Shown: in pieces, positions 1 to 8,411 of the stretch
How the letters are laid out: each line of letters begins with the position of its first letter
How positions within the stretch are numbered: the first letter of the stretch is position 1
From: Halobacillus_B rhizosphaerae
GTDB lineage: Bacteria; Bacillota; Bacilli; Bacillales; Halobacillaceae
Assembly: GCF_046719735.1 (NCBI RefSeq)
Contig: NZ_JAUTWQ010000010.1
Coordinates: 62,001 to 126,000 of the forward strand
Direction of reading: 5' to 3'
Length of the DNA: 64,000 nt
Program-made: the position numbers and the translations under genes
Notes under the pieces: generated by a model
Databases searched by the model: none
What the model saw: only the letters and a program-made list of their open reading frames with translations
Told to the model about the DNA's origin: nothing

Positions 1-1195
1 CAGCATCTTCCACCGTTTTAATATCGACCCCCGAAAAAATCATTTTTCCTATGACTTCTCCACGAAATCCAAGCCCCTTCAATCTTATCTCCGTTAACTT
101 TTTCGTATGAGCTACGCGAATAACTTCAAGGATTTCGTCCCCTTTTAATTCCACTTTGCAAGGATTCATGGGGTGCGGACAGATCCGATGAACATCCTGA
201 TAGGTAATTTCCCCGCTGTTCAAGTGATCAAGAAGAACTCCAGCATTGAGCATGGCCAGGTCTGCTCCCGTCCATTTTTGCATTTCTATCGTCAACTGTT
301 TCATTAATGGCGTTTCCTGAAACCACGCAATATTTAGCGGTTCTTTTAAGAGGACGACAGGTTCTTGTAAATGAGATAAAGCAAATTCACGCATAGTTTG
401 TACTCGCTTTGTTACTTCTACATCTTTCCGCAAATTTTCTGTCGGGACGGCATAAGCCTCTTTCTTTGTTAATGACTTTTGCTCAAAATCCCATTCTAAG
501 ATCACTTCTCCAAGGTGAGTACCGTGCTTGCCAGCAGCCGTCAATAAAGAGGTGTTATTATATTCGCCGTTTTGAAAAATGTGATGCGTGTGGCCTCCGA
601 CGATAACGTCAATCCCTTTGTACTTTCTGGCAATTTCTTCATCATCGTTGACCCCTAAATGAGAAAGAAGTACAACAATATCACTTTGGCTTTTGACCTC
701 TTCAATAATTCTGTCTAACGCTTCGAAAGGGGGTTCGACTTCCCACCCAAGCATTTGGTAAAAGGTCACAAAGGGAGCAGTCAGACCGATCACCCCAACT
801 TTTACTTCCTGGTTGGTTTCCATCACTTTATAGGGCTTGAGCCATTCAGGCTGTGGACCTTCTTTTGAATACAAATTTGCACAAACTACACTAAACGATG
901 CCTCATCATATAAGGTAAATAAATCTTCATGGGATAAAGTAATGCCCTCATTGTTTCCTAAATTCGCAAAATCGTACCCTGCTTCATTCAACAAAGTCAC
1001 ATTTCCTTTTCCCATCAGTCCTTCTGCTATCGGATGGAAACGGTCCACATGGTCTCCATTGTCCAAAAGCCAGAATGTTTCATTGTTTCTTAAATGCTTT
1101 TTTTTCTGTTTATTAAAATACCCAATGATTTGCGGCCAATTTTCAAAATGACTATGTAAATCACTTGTATAATATAAATATATTTTTTCTTTCAT
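1..1195 (-). CDS. yunD: YunD-like metallophosphatase / 5'-nucleotidase family protein (partial)
   Basis: The 398 codons seen read as a calcineurin-like phosphoesterase joined to a 5'-nucleotidase C-terminal region. The N terminus has the metal-binding motifs in the usual order: SDLHSH near residue 12, DNGDHVDR near 45, GNNEG near 80 and GGHTHH near 195. The family hydrolyses nucleotide or related phosphate esters; the substrate here cannot be told. The start ATG at 1195 has GGAG about 11 bases upstream. The gene lies 14 bases downstream of the TSUP gene on the same strand, the same pairing as yunE-yunD in B. subtilis, so the two are probably cotranscribed. The C terminus runs off the left edge of the window. 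No signal peptide is seen, so a cytoplasmic enzyme is likely. Confidence 0.85.
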   Translation of the reverse strand, partial: MKEKIYLYYTSDLHSHFENWPQIIGYFNKQKKKHLRNNETFWLLDNGDHVDRFHPIAEGLMGKGNVTLLNEAGYDFANLGNNEGITLSHEDLFTLYDEASFSVVCANLYSKEGPQPEWLKPYKVMETNQEVKVGVIGLTAPFVTFYQMLGWEVEPPFEALDRIIEEVKSQSDIVVLLSHLGVNDDEEIARKYKGIDVIVGGHTHHIFQNGEYNNTSLLTAAGKHGTHLGEVILEWDFEQKSLTKKEAYAVPTENLRKDVEVTKRVQTMREFALSHLQEPVVLLKEPLNIAWFQETPLMKQLTIEMQKWTGADLAMLNAGVLLDHLNSGEITYQDVHRICPHPMNPCKVELKGDEILEVIRVAHTKKLTEIRLKGLGFRGEVIGKMIFSGVDIKTVEDA

Positions 1196-1209
1196 GATCC
1201 ATCAGTCTC

Positions 1210-2028
1210 CTATCCAATCCCTTGCCAAATAAGCCTAATACCAATAAGAATAAGTAAGATCCTTAATAACCATTCTACTGCCTGTCCATTTAATTTTCGA
1301 TTCAGCCACGCACCTGCACTCCCACCTAAATAAGCTCCTGGAATAAAGGATAATGTGTGTCCCCATTCTACATGACCAAGAATGACGTGTGTAGCAGAAC
1401 TTGAAATACTAGCAAAGAAAATCATAAACATCGAAGTTGCTGTCGCAATATGGGCTGGAAAAGCAAAGAGTAAAATCATAGCAGGAACCATTAGTGATCC
1501 GCCGCCTATGCCTAATAACCCTGATAATAGGCCTACAATAAATGCCAGAACTAAACCACGTCCAATCGGCATTGTATAAATAAACGTTTCCCCATCCAAT
1601 TCTTTTTCCCGCTTTATTCCTCGTTTATTCGCTTCTGACGTTTTATCCTTACTTCTCGGCAGAAAAAATAGTAAAGAAACAAGGATCATGATCGCACCAA
1701 ACACGAGGGAAAATAAGTTAGAGTTTAAAAACTGGTTCAGCCACGCACCTAATATACCCCCGGGTACACTTCCTGCAAGCAGCAAAAAACCTATTTTTTT
1801 ATCGACTCTTTTGTGTCGAATGTACGAAATCGCCGCCGCCATGCCTGTAAAAATCATTACAACTAAAGAAATTCCAACAGTTGACTGCGGGGTAACCCAG
1901 TTAAATGAATCAAAGTGGTCGCCAAGAAATAGAAGCGATGGTACTAAAATAACGCCTCCACCTAATCCGGCGACGCTTCCAATAAGTGCTGTTACAAATC
2001 CAATGACAAACAATAGGGTGACCATCAT
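1210..2028 (-). CDS. yunE: TSUP family membrane transporter (YunE-like, sulfite exporter TauE/SafE family)
   Basis: A 272-residue polytopic membrane protein with the two-fold repeat of the TauE/SafE (TSUP) family. The glycine-rich motif GLGGGVILVP near residue 22 recurs as GIGGGSLMVPA near residue 175, each at the start of a half of about four hydrophobic segments. Members move sulfite, sulfonates or other anions; the substrate is not evident. A basic cytoplasmic loop separates the halves. An ATG at 2037 touches the AAAGGA ribosome site directly, whereas the ATG at 2028 is spaced about nine bases from it, so 2028 was chosen. It is followed after 14 bases by the phosphatase gene, which suggests an operon. 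Confidence 0.88.
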   Translation of the reverse strand: MMVTLLFVIGFVTALIGSVAGLGGGVILVPSLLFLGDHFDSFNWVTPQSTVGISLVVMIFTGMAAAISYIRHKRVDKKIGFLLLAGSVPGGILGAWLNQFLNSNLFSLVFGAIMILVSLLFFLPRSKDKTSEANKRGIKREKELDGETFIYTMPIGRGLVLAFIVGLLSGLLGIGGGSLMVPAMILLFAFPAHIATATSMFMIFFASISSSATHVILGHVEWGHTLSFIPGAYLGGSAGAWLNRKLNGQAVEWLLRILLILIGIRLIWQGIG

Positions 2029-2123
2029 ATGAAGCATTCCTTTGCTCTTGATAAGATAATATTATAGTACCACGATTTATATGACGAAAACATCGTGTGC
2101 GGGATCCTGTTACTAAATCTTTA

Positions 2124-2161
2124 CATAAAGAAACTGCACAGATCATAGACATCTGTGCAGT
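2124..2161 (-). terminator. Rho-independent terminator after the suf operon
   Basis: An 11-bp perfect stem (ACTGCACAGAT paired with ATCTGTGCAGT, 2133-2161) is followed on the minus strand by a T-rich run. It lies 23 bases past the sufB stop and ends the sufCDSUB transcript. Confidence 0.8.
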
Positions 2162-2183
2162 CTCATATTTAAGATTCAAAATC

Positions 2184-3581
2184 TTAACCAATAGAACCTT
2201 CCATCTCGAATTTAATCAGACGGTTCATTTCTACTGCGTATTCCATTGGCAGTTCTTTCGTAAATGGCTCAATGAAGCCCATGACGATCATTTCTGTTGC
2301 TTCTTCTTCAGAAATTCCGCGGCTCATCAAATAGAACAGCTGTTCTTCAGAAACCTTCGAAACTTTTGCTTCGTGCTCAAGAGAAATGTTTTCGTTCATG
2401 ATTTCGTTGTATGGGATTGTGTCGGAAGTTGAAGCATTATCCATAATCAACGTATCGCATTCAACATTAGAGCGAGCTCCTTCTGCATTACGACCGAATT
2501 GTACAATACCTCGATACGTTACTTTACCACCGTGCTTGGAGATTGATTTGGAAACAATGGTGGAAGAAGTATTCGGCGCCAAGTGGTGCATCTTAGCTCC
2601 TGCATCCTGGTGCTGGCCTTTACCTGCCATGGCAATAGATAACGTCATTCCACGAGCCCCTTCACCTTTTAGGATTACAGCAGGGTACTTCATCGTTAAC
2701 TTAGAACCAAGGTTGCCATCTACCCATTCCATTGTAGCATTTTTATCAGCTACAGCACGTTTGGTAACCAGGTTATACACATTGTTTGCCCAGTTCTGGA
2801 TGGTCGTATAACGGCAATAAGCATTATCTTTAATAAAGATCTCTACTACTGCACTGTGCAGTGAGCTTGAAGAATAGGTTGGGGCTGTACAGCCTTCTAC
2901 ATAATGTACAGAAGCACCCTCATCCACAATAATCAACGTACGCTCGAACTGCCCCATATTTTCAGAGTTAATACGGAAGTAGGCTTGCAGCGGAGTTTCG
3001 ACTTTAGTTCCCTTAGGCACATAAATGAAGGATCCGCCAGACCATACAGCTGAATTTAATGCAGAAAATTTATTATCAGAAGGAGGGATTACTTTACCAA
3101 AATACTCCTTAAATAGATCTTCATTTTCTTTAAGTGCAGAGTCTGTATCCTTAAATATAACACCTAAATTCTCGAGATCTTCCTGCATGTTGTGATAAAC
3201 AACTTCAGATTCATACTGAGCAGAAACCCCAGCTAGATATTTCTGTTCAGCTTCTGGAATTCCTAAACGATCAAAGGTATTTTTAATCTCTTCCGGAACT
3301 TCATCCCAAGACCGTTCAGAACGTTCAGATGGCTTAACATAGTACGTGATATCGTCAAAATTCAGTTCAGATAAATCCCCGCCCCATTGAGGCATAGGCA
3401 TTTTATAAAACTGTTCCAAGGATTTCAAACGGAAATCAAGCATCCACTTTGGCTCTTCTTTATAATTAGAAATTTGTTCAACTACTTCTTTAGTCAAACC
3501 TTTTTGAGTACGAAAAATAGAAACGTCTTTCTCATGAAAACCGTATTCGTATTCCCCAACTTCTGGCGCTTTTTTAGCCAT
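2184..3581 (-). CDS. sufB: SUF Fe-S cluster scaffold protein SufB
   Basis: At 465 residues this is the usual SufB length. SufB forms the cytoplasmic SufBCD complex on which Fe-S clusters are built from sulfur delivered by SufS and SufU. The C-terminal beta-helix core of the SUF-FeS family is clear (residues about 190-440), with segments such as SGGSFIYVPKGT and the late ISLEHEAKVSKVS region followed by YLMSRGISEEEA near the C terminus. A strong ribosome site, AAAGGAGG, lies upstream of the ATG. It is the last gene of sufC-sufD-sufS-sufU-sufB, 32 bases after sufU, and is followed by a terminator. This layout is the standard Firmicutes one. Confidence 0.97.
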   Translation of the reverse strand: MAKKAPEVGEYEYGFHEKDVSIFRTQKGLTKEVVEQISNYKEEPKWMLDFRLKSLEQFYKMPMPQWGGDLSELNFDDITYYVKPSERSERSWDEVPEEIKNTFDRLGIPEAEQKYLAGVSAQYESEVVYHNMQEDLENLGVIFKDTDSALKENEDLFKEYFGKVIPPSDNKFSALNSAVWSGGSFIYVPKGTKVETPLQAYFRINSENMGQFERTLIIVDEGASVHYVEGCTAPTYSSSSLHSAVVEIFIKDNAYCRYTTIQNWANNVYNLVTKRAVADKNATMEWVDGNLGSKLTMKYPAVILKGEGARGMTLSIAMAGKGQHQDAGAKMHHLAPNTSSTIVSKSISKHGGKVTYRGIVQFGRNAEGARSNVECDTLIMDNASTSDTIPYNEIMNENISLEHEAKVSKVSEEQLFYLMSRGISEEEATEMIVMGFIEPFTKELPMEYAVEMNRLIKFEMEGSIG

Positions 3582-3613
3582 GATTAAATACCTCCTTTTG
3601 GTATAACAAGCAC

Positions 3614-4057
3614 TTAAGCCTGCTCTTCCTCATCTACGCCTTTTTCCATGGCTTTCCAAGCCAATGTAGCGCATTTAATCCGGGCAGGGAATTTGGATAC
3701 TCCTTGCAGAGCTTCCATATCTCCCAGGTCGATATCCTCTGTCTCTACTTCATTTCCGAGCATCATTTCAGAGAAAATTTCAGACATCTTCATAGCTTCT
3801 TCTACTGATTTACCTTTAATTGCCTGGGTCATCATTGAAGCAGAGGACATACTGATGGAACAACCTTCTCCATCAAACTTAGCATCTTCCACCATACCAT
3901 CTTTCACTTGAAGCTGCAGCTGAATTCGATCTCCGCAAGTCGGATTATTCATGTCTACAGTCATGTGATCTCCTTCAACAGAACCCTTATTTCTAGGGTT
4001 CTTGTAGTGATCCATAATAACTTGACGGTAGAGAGTATCTAAATTATTAAAAGACAT
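3614..4057 (-). CDS. sufU: SufU zinc-dependent sulfurtransferase
   Basis: A 147-residue IscU-like protein of the Gram-positive SufU type, which takes persulfide sulfur from SufS and passes it to the SufBCD scaffold. The zinc and acceptor residues are visible: C41 and D43 in PTCGDR, C66 in GEGCSIS and C129 in IKCATLAW. The insert between the second and third cysteines (about residues 85-115) that separates SufU from IscU is present. The chosen start is the ATG at 4057, about ten bases after AAAGGAG. A TTG at 4063 in the same frame is possible but too close to that site. The start overlaps the end of sufS by 11 bases, which indicates translational coupling. Confidence 0.95.
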   Translation of the reverse strand: MSFNNLDTLYRQVIMDHYKNPRNKGSVEGDHMTVDMNNPTCGDRIQLQLQVKDGMVEDAKFDGEGCSISMSSASMMTQAIKGKSVEEAMKMSEIFSEMMLGNEVETEDIDLGDMEALQGVSKFPARIKCATLAWKAMEKGVDEEEQA

Positions 4058-5267
4058 CACCAAAATACTCCTTTGTTCTTTTTAATCCTTCAACTAATCG
4101 ATCAATATCTTCTTCAGTATTATATAAATAGAAACTCGCTCTTGCCGTTGCAGACACGTCCAGCCATTTCATCAATGGCTGAGCACAATGGTGTCCTGCT
4201 CTAACGGCAATGCCTTCAGCATCAAGAACGGTTGCTGTGTCATGAGGGTGAACATCATCCAGATTAAATGTAATTAACCCTGCCCGCTCTTCGGGGCCAT
4301 AAATAGTTAATCCATCGACAGTTTTTAATTGCTGCTGAGCATATGCCGTTAGTTTGTGTTCATGGGCAGCAATTTCATCCAGACCAATATCATTAAGAAA
4401 ATCGATCGCAGCACCGAGTCCGATAGCTCCTGCAATTATAGGAGTTCCGCCTTCGAATTTCCAAGGAAGTTCTTTCCAAGTAGAGTCGTAAAGGTTTACG
4501 AAATCAATCATTTCGCCGCCAAACTCTACAGGCTCCATTGCTTTTAAAAGAGCCCTCTTTCCATAAAGTACCCCAATTCCAGTTGGCCCACACATTTTAT
4601 GAGCAGAGAAAGCATAGAAATCACAGTCAAGATCCTGCACATCCACCTTCATGTGAGGTGCCGCCTGAGCGCCATCCACTAACATGACAGCTTCATGCTG
4701 ATGGGCGATTTCTGCAATTTCTTTTACTGGATTTATGGTACCCAGCACATTAGAAACGTGCATAATAGCGACAATCTTGGTTCGATCTGTGATTGTTTCC
4801 TTAACATCCTCAAGGTTTATTGTTCCATCAGATTGTAAAGGCATGTACTTTAGTTCTGCGCCTGTTTGCTTAGCTAGCTGCTGCCAAGGTATCAGGTTAC
4901 TATGGTGTTCCATTGGAGAGATAACAATTTCATCGCCTTCTCTTACATTCGCACGACCGTAGCTGGAAGCCACTGTATTAATGGCTGTTGTAGTGCCACG
5001 AGTGAAAATAACTTCTTGAAGACTGGAAGCGTTAATAAAACGCCTTACCTTTTCCCGTGCGCCTTCATACTCATCGGTGGCTCTGGTGCCCAGGGTGTGT
5101 ACACCACGGTGAACATTAGAATTGTAGCCCTTATAATACTCACTCATCTTATCAATGACTGAAATAGGCTTTTGAGAAGTAGCAGAAGAGTCTAAATAGA
5201 CGAGCGGGTGACCGTTTACTTCCTGATGCAGGATCGGAAATGCATCACGAACCGCTTTTACATCCAT
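4047..5267 (-). CDS. sufS: Cysteine desulfurase SufS
   Basis: A class V aminotransferase-fold cysteine desulfurase of 406 residues, the normal size. It uses pyridoxal phosphate to remove sulfur from L-cysteine as a persulfide, which SufU then accepts. The PLP lysine is K224 in SAHKMCGPTG, and the catalytic cysteine is C361 in RAGHHCAQP. The N-terminal DSSATSQKP motif is also typical of group II desulfurases. The first base of its ATG is the last base of the sufD stop codon (TAATG), and its end overlaps sufU, so the whole suf set is tightly coupled. Confidence 0.97.
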   Translation of the reverse strand: MDVKAVRDAFPILHQEVNGHPLVYLDSSATSQKPISVIDKMSEYYKGYNSNVHRGVHTLGTRATDEYEGAREKVRRFINASSLQEVIFTRGTTTAINTVASSYGRANVREGDEIVISPMEHHSNLIPWQQLAKQTGAELKYMPLQSDGTINLEDVKETITDRTKIVAIMHVSNVLGTINPVKEIAEIAHQHEAVMLVDGAQAAPHMKVDVQDLDCDFYAFSAHKMCGPTGIGVLYGKRALLKAMEPVEFGGEMIDFVNLYDSTWKELPWKFEGGTPIIAGAIGLGAAIDFLNDIGLDEIAAHEHKLTAYAQQQLKTVDGLTIYGPEERAGLITFNLDDVHPHDTATVLDAEGIAVRAGHHCAQPLMKWLDVSATARASFYLYNTEEDIDRLVEGLKRTKEYFGDVF

Positions 5268-6574
5268 TAATAAACTTTCCTTTCAATGACTTGTGTCAAC
5301 TGACGTTTCACCGCTTCGACAGGAAGCTGATTAACCACGGGAGCTAGGAAACCATGGATAATTAATCGTTCTGCTTCGAATTTAGAGATCCCACGGCTCA
5401 TTAGATAATAGAGCTGTACAGGGTCCACTCGTCCTACGGAAGCTGCGTGACCCGCCGTTACATCATCTTCATCAATAAGAAGAATTGGATTGGCATCACC
5501 ACGAGCATCCTTACTAAGCATTAATACACGAGATTCTTGCTCGGCATTGGATTTCGTTGCTCCATGCTCAATTTTTCCGATCCCGTTGAAAATAGCAGAG
5601 GACTTATCTTTCATTACACCGTGTTGAAGAATATAGCCTTCAGACCCTTTGCCAAAGTGAGTAATGTTGGCAGTGAAGTTCTGTTTCTGAGTTCCACGGC
5701 CAATAGCTACTGTTTTAGCATTGGAATGAGAATTATCTCCAACTAAGTGGGTAATATTTTCAGATACTGTGTCCCCTTCGTTCATTTGTCCAAGCGCCCA
5801 TTCGATCGTAGCATCACGATCAGCCACACCTCGGCGGTTTGTGTAAACCGTTGTGCCGGCTTCAAAGTTATCTACTGCTCCGAAGGACACGCTTGCTCCA
5901 GCTTTAGCAATAACTTCAGTAATAATATTTGCAGAAGTTTTGGCTTCTTTATTTTGAGAAATATAGTTTTCTACATAAGTTACAGAACTATTTTCTTCAG
6001 CGACAACTAACACATGATTAATAAGGGAAGCCTCTGGATCTTCCTGCCAGAAAATGGCCTGCAATGGATCTTGGATTTCTACGTTTTTAGGCACGTATAA
6101 GAAAATTCCGCCATTCATTAAAGCAGCATGCAATGCAGTCAGACGATGTTCATCAATATGAACAGCATCACTCATATAATATTTCTCAACTAAATCACTG
6201 TGTTCTTGGATAGCCGTGCCGATATCGGTAAAAATTACTCCCTGCTCTTTTAGCTTCTCATCCATAGCCGCATAGGCAACTGTGTGATTACGCTGAATAA
6301 CAAGATTCTGCTGTTCTTTTTCTTTATCTAAAAAGTCTTGAATATCGTTAGGCAATTGGTTTAAAGATTCAATTTTTTCCCCTTTAACTTCATGCTTAAA
6401 TTCCGTGAAGTTCCATTTGCTGATATTCGTTTTATCAGGCTTAGGTAAAGGAAGTGCCTCCGATTTCTCTAAGGCGCTAAGACGAAGGTTCTTCATCCAT
6501 TCCGGCTCATTTAAACCTTGAGAGAATTGTGTCACATAATCTTTGTCGTATGGTAGTGAGACTTCTACAGTCAT
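5267..6574 (-). CDS. sufD: SUF Fe-S assembly protein SufD
   Basis: A SufB-related protein of 435 residues and partner of SufB and SufC in the Fe-S scaffold complex. The C-terminal half contains the SUF-FeS beta-helix domain, ending with YLMSRGISKFEAERL, which mirrors the end of SufB. The reading frame stays open upstream into the end of sufC, but the ATG at 6574 has AGGAGGG six bases before it and gives the usual N terminus, so this start was chosen. It begins 19 bases after sufC and overlaps the sufS start by one base. Confidence 0.95.
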   Translation of the reverse strand: MTVEVSLPYDKDYVTQFSQGLNEPEWMKNLRLSALEKSEALPLPKPDKTNISKWNFTEFKHEVKGEKIESLNQLPNDIQDFLDKEKEQQNLVIQRNHTVAYAAMDEKLKEQGVIFTDIGTAIQEHSDLVEKYYMSDAVHIDEHRLTALHAALMNGGIFLYVPKNVEIQDPLQAIFWQEDPEASLINHVLVVAEENSSVTYVENYISQNKEAKTSANIITEVIAKAGASVSFGAVDNFEAGTTVYTNRRGVADRDATIEWALGQMNEGDTVSENITHLVGDNSHSNAKTVAIGRGTQKQNFTANITHFGKGSEGYILQHGVMKDKSSAIFNGIGKIEHGATKSNAEQESRVLMLSKDARGDANPILLIDEDDVTAGHAASVGRVDPVQLYYLMSRGISKFEAERLIIHGFLAPVVNQLPVEAVKRQLTQVIERKVY

Positions 6575-6593
6575 GTTATCCCTCCTATCGTTA

Positions 6594-7379
6594 TTACGCT
6601 TGTTGACCAATAGTTTCGTCTTCGATGCCAAGCTCTTGCTTGATCCAGTCATATCCTTCTTCCTCTAATCGCTGAGAAAGTTCAGGACCTCCGGATTTCA
6701 CAACACGGCCCTGCATCATAACGTGTACTTTATCTGGTGTGATGTAATTTAGGAGGCGTTGATAGTGTGTGATAATCAGGCAGCCAAATTCATTGTTGCG
6801 CATTTCGTTAATGCCTTTAGAAACGACTTTAAGTGCATCAATATCTAGACCAGAATCAATTTCATCCAAAATTGCAATTGCCGGCTGAATCATCATAAGC
6901 TGAAGGATTTCATTACGTTTCTTCTCACCGCCGGAAAACCCTTCGTTTAAGTAACGCTGTGCCATATTTTTATCCATTTCAAGTGTGTCCATTTTCGAGT
7001 CCATATCTTTAATAAATTTCATTAGTGAGATTTCATCGCCTTCTTCACGATGAGCATTAATGGAAGAACGAAGGAAATCGGAGTTAGTAACACCGCTGAT
7101 TTCACTTGGATACTGCATAGCCAGGAATAGGCCGGCCTGTGCACGCTCATCTACTTCCATTTCAAGGACATTCTCGCCATCCAGCAAGACTTCCCCTTGA
7201 GTTACTTCATATTTAGGGTGGCCCATAATCGCGGAAGCTAGGGTAGATTTACCTGTTCCGTTTGGTCCCATAACTGCGTGAAATTCACCGCCGTTAATTG
7301 TAAGATTTACACCTTTAAGGATTTCCTGACCTTCAATTTCAACATGAAGATCTTTGATTTCTAGAGTTGATCCTGCCAT
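6594..7379 (-). CDS. sufC: SUF ATPase SufC
   Basis: An ABC-type ATPase of 261 residues that powers conformational changes of the SufBCD scaffold; it is cytoplasmic and not a transporter. Walker A is at residues 38-45 (GPNGTGKS), the signature FSGGEKKR at 148-155 and Walker B with the catalytic Glu in AILDEIDSGLD at 169-179. GGAGGT precedes the ATG. It is the first gene of the suf operon. A candidate promoter lies about 90-115 bases upstream. Confidence 0.97.
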   Translation of the reverse strand: MAGSTLEIKDLHVEIEGQEILKGVNLTINGGEFHAVMGPNGTGKSTLASAIMGHPKYEVTQGEVLLDGENVLEMEVDERAQAGLFLAMQYPSEISGVTNSDFLRSSINAHREEGDEISLMKFIKDMDSKMDTLEMDKNMAQRYLNEGFSGGEKKRNEILQLMMIQPAIAILDEIDSGLDIDALKVVSKGINEMRNNEFGCLIITHYQRLLNYITPDKVHVMMQGRVVKSGGPELSQRLEEEGYDWIKQELGIEDETIGQQA

Positions 7380-7464
7380 AAATAATACCTCCAGTATCTA
7401 TTTGTTATTATTGAATGTTTGGTTAATAGGAAACAAAAACCATTCTCAATTTATTCTCATTACA

Positions 7465-7493
7465 ATCTTATATCATTTCGAAACTGATATCAA
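7465..7493 (-). promoter_or_regulatory. Candidate sigma-A promoter of the suf operon
   Basis: On the minus strand TTGATA (7488-7493) and TAAGAT (7465-7470) are separated by exactly 17 bases, 86 bases upstream of sufC. Only the -35 match is strong. No convincing Fur or other operator was found. Confidence 0.4.
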
Positions 7494-7581
7494 CTTTTTT
7501 CCTTTGTTTCGACATCTGCCGACACCCTTACAAATTGACATCTAAAGTCTTATGATATCAGGTTTTTCTCAGTTCTTCCAA

Positions 7582-7610
7582 GAAAAAAACAGGCGGCCGA
7601 TGCCACCTGT
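7582..7610 (-). terminator. Rho-independent terminator after the small ORF at 7622-7813
   Basis: A nine-pair stem with one G-U pair (ACAGGCGGC with GCCACCTGT) is followed on the minus strand by seven T residues. It lies 12 bases past the small ORF, which supports that ORF being transcribed as its own unit. Confidence 0.75.
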
Positions 7611-7621
7611 TTAATAAACAT

Positions 7622-7813
7622 TTATCTATGGAGCTGTCGATCGACTTGCGCAATCATCTTTTGACTCTTTTCGAATTCATGTTGGCGCTTTTGTTCAACT
7701 TTTAAGCGGGTATCCAACTTTCTGCTGTATTCAGCGAAACTCATGTTATGGGCTTGATGCATTGCCTTTTCCATCTCAGCAGTATAATTCAAATTCAGCA
7801 AGTCACTGATAAT
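7622..7813 (-). CDS. Small hydrophilic protein of unknown function, non-ATG start
   Basis: A 63-residue, highly charged, probably helical product (for example KLDTRLKVEQKRQHEFEKS in its second half). I do not recognise the family. The frame opens after an in-frame TGA at 7817-7819, and no ATG, GTG or TTG lies at a proper distance from the ribosome site. AAAGGA at 7821-7826 is seven bases from an ATT codon (7811-7813) and ten from an ATC codon. Initiation at one of these rare codons, or a point mutation of a former ATG, are the two readings. An internal ATG would give a product of about 50 residues. A terminator follows directly. It lies between the suf operon promoter and the YurZ-like gene. 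Confidence 0.45.
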   Translation of the reverse strand: MISDLLNLNYTAEMEKAMHQAHNMSFAEYSRKLDTRLKVEQKRQHEFEKSQKMIAQVDRQLHR

Positions 7814-7975
7814 AAATCAATCCTTTCAGATTTTTTACAATATTTAGCTTATCACAGAACTTTACCCTCACCAATCTCTGAATAAACTAATTTGGTGTGT
7901 CTTATTGTAAAAAAGACGGCTGTACATGATAATTCAGTCATTTTGATCATTAATCCTTTTATTTACTGATAATTG

Positions 7976-8341
7976 CTAATGTACAGAATCTTTTAAATCT
8001 TGGAAAGCATCCTGTACTAGTGTTACTGCCTGGCTCAGCGCTGCGCCACCGCCGAAGGCAGCAGCAACTCCACACGCTTCCAGAATTTCTTTTTCCGTTG
8101 CCCCTTGATCTACACATCCTTTTGTATGGTAAACCATGCAATACTCGTCCTGTGCCACAATACTAATCCCTAAAGCCATCAGCTGTTTTTCTTTTTTTGA
8201 AAGCTCTCCATCTTTAAAACAAGCTTCAGAAAACTGGCTGAATTGATGAGCAACATCTGGCATGACTTCAGAGAAATGGCCAATTCCTTCTTTATATTCC
8301 TGTAAGTACATCTTTGTCCAATTGACTTCCTGTTCCTGCAT
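7976..8341 (-). CDS. Carboxymuconolactone decarboxylase / AhpD-like family protein (YurZ-like)
   Basis: A 121-residue, all-helical protein of the carboxymuconolactone decarboxylase family. The conserved region EYCMVYHTKGC has C68, H72 and C76. This differs from the CxxC pair of true AhpD peroxidase partners, so a thiol-redox role is possible but not shown. The place between suf and the methionine transporter is the same as yurZ in B. subtilis. A ribosome site (AGGAGG) precedes the ATG. It is separated from metQ by a strong hairpin, so it is probably a separate transcript. Confidence 0.8.
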   Translation of the reverse strand: MQEQEVNWTKMYLQEYKEGIGHFSEVMPDVAHQFSQFSEACFKDGELSKKEKQLMALGISIVAQDEYCMVYHTKGCVDQGATEKEILEACGVAAAFGGGAALSQAVTLVQDAFQDLKDSVH

Positions 8342-8367
8342 AGATAAAACCTCCTGGAATAAAAATA

Positions 8368-8401
8368 GCGTAACTGCGGTTAGTATAAACCGCAGTTACG
8401 C
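8368..8401 (-). terminator. Rho-independent terminator after metQ
   Basis: A 14-bp perfect stem (GCGTAACTGCGGTT with AACCGCAGTTACGC) has a six-base loop. It is followed by a T-rich stretch on the minus strand and by TTTTT on the plus strand. It ends the metNPQ message and isolates the YurZ-like gene. Confidence 0.88.
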
Positions 8402-8411
8402 TTTTTATGCC

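Noticed and set aside
7441..7470. Fur/PerR-like box before sufC
   Set aside because: Only two direct GAGAAT copies are present, not the inverted repeat needed.
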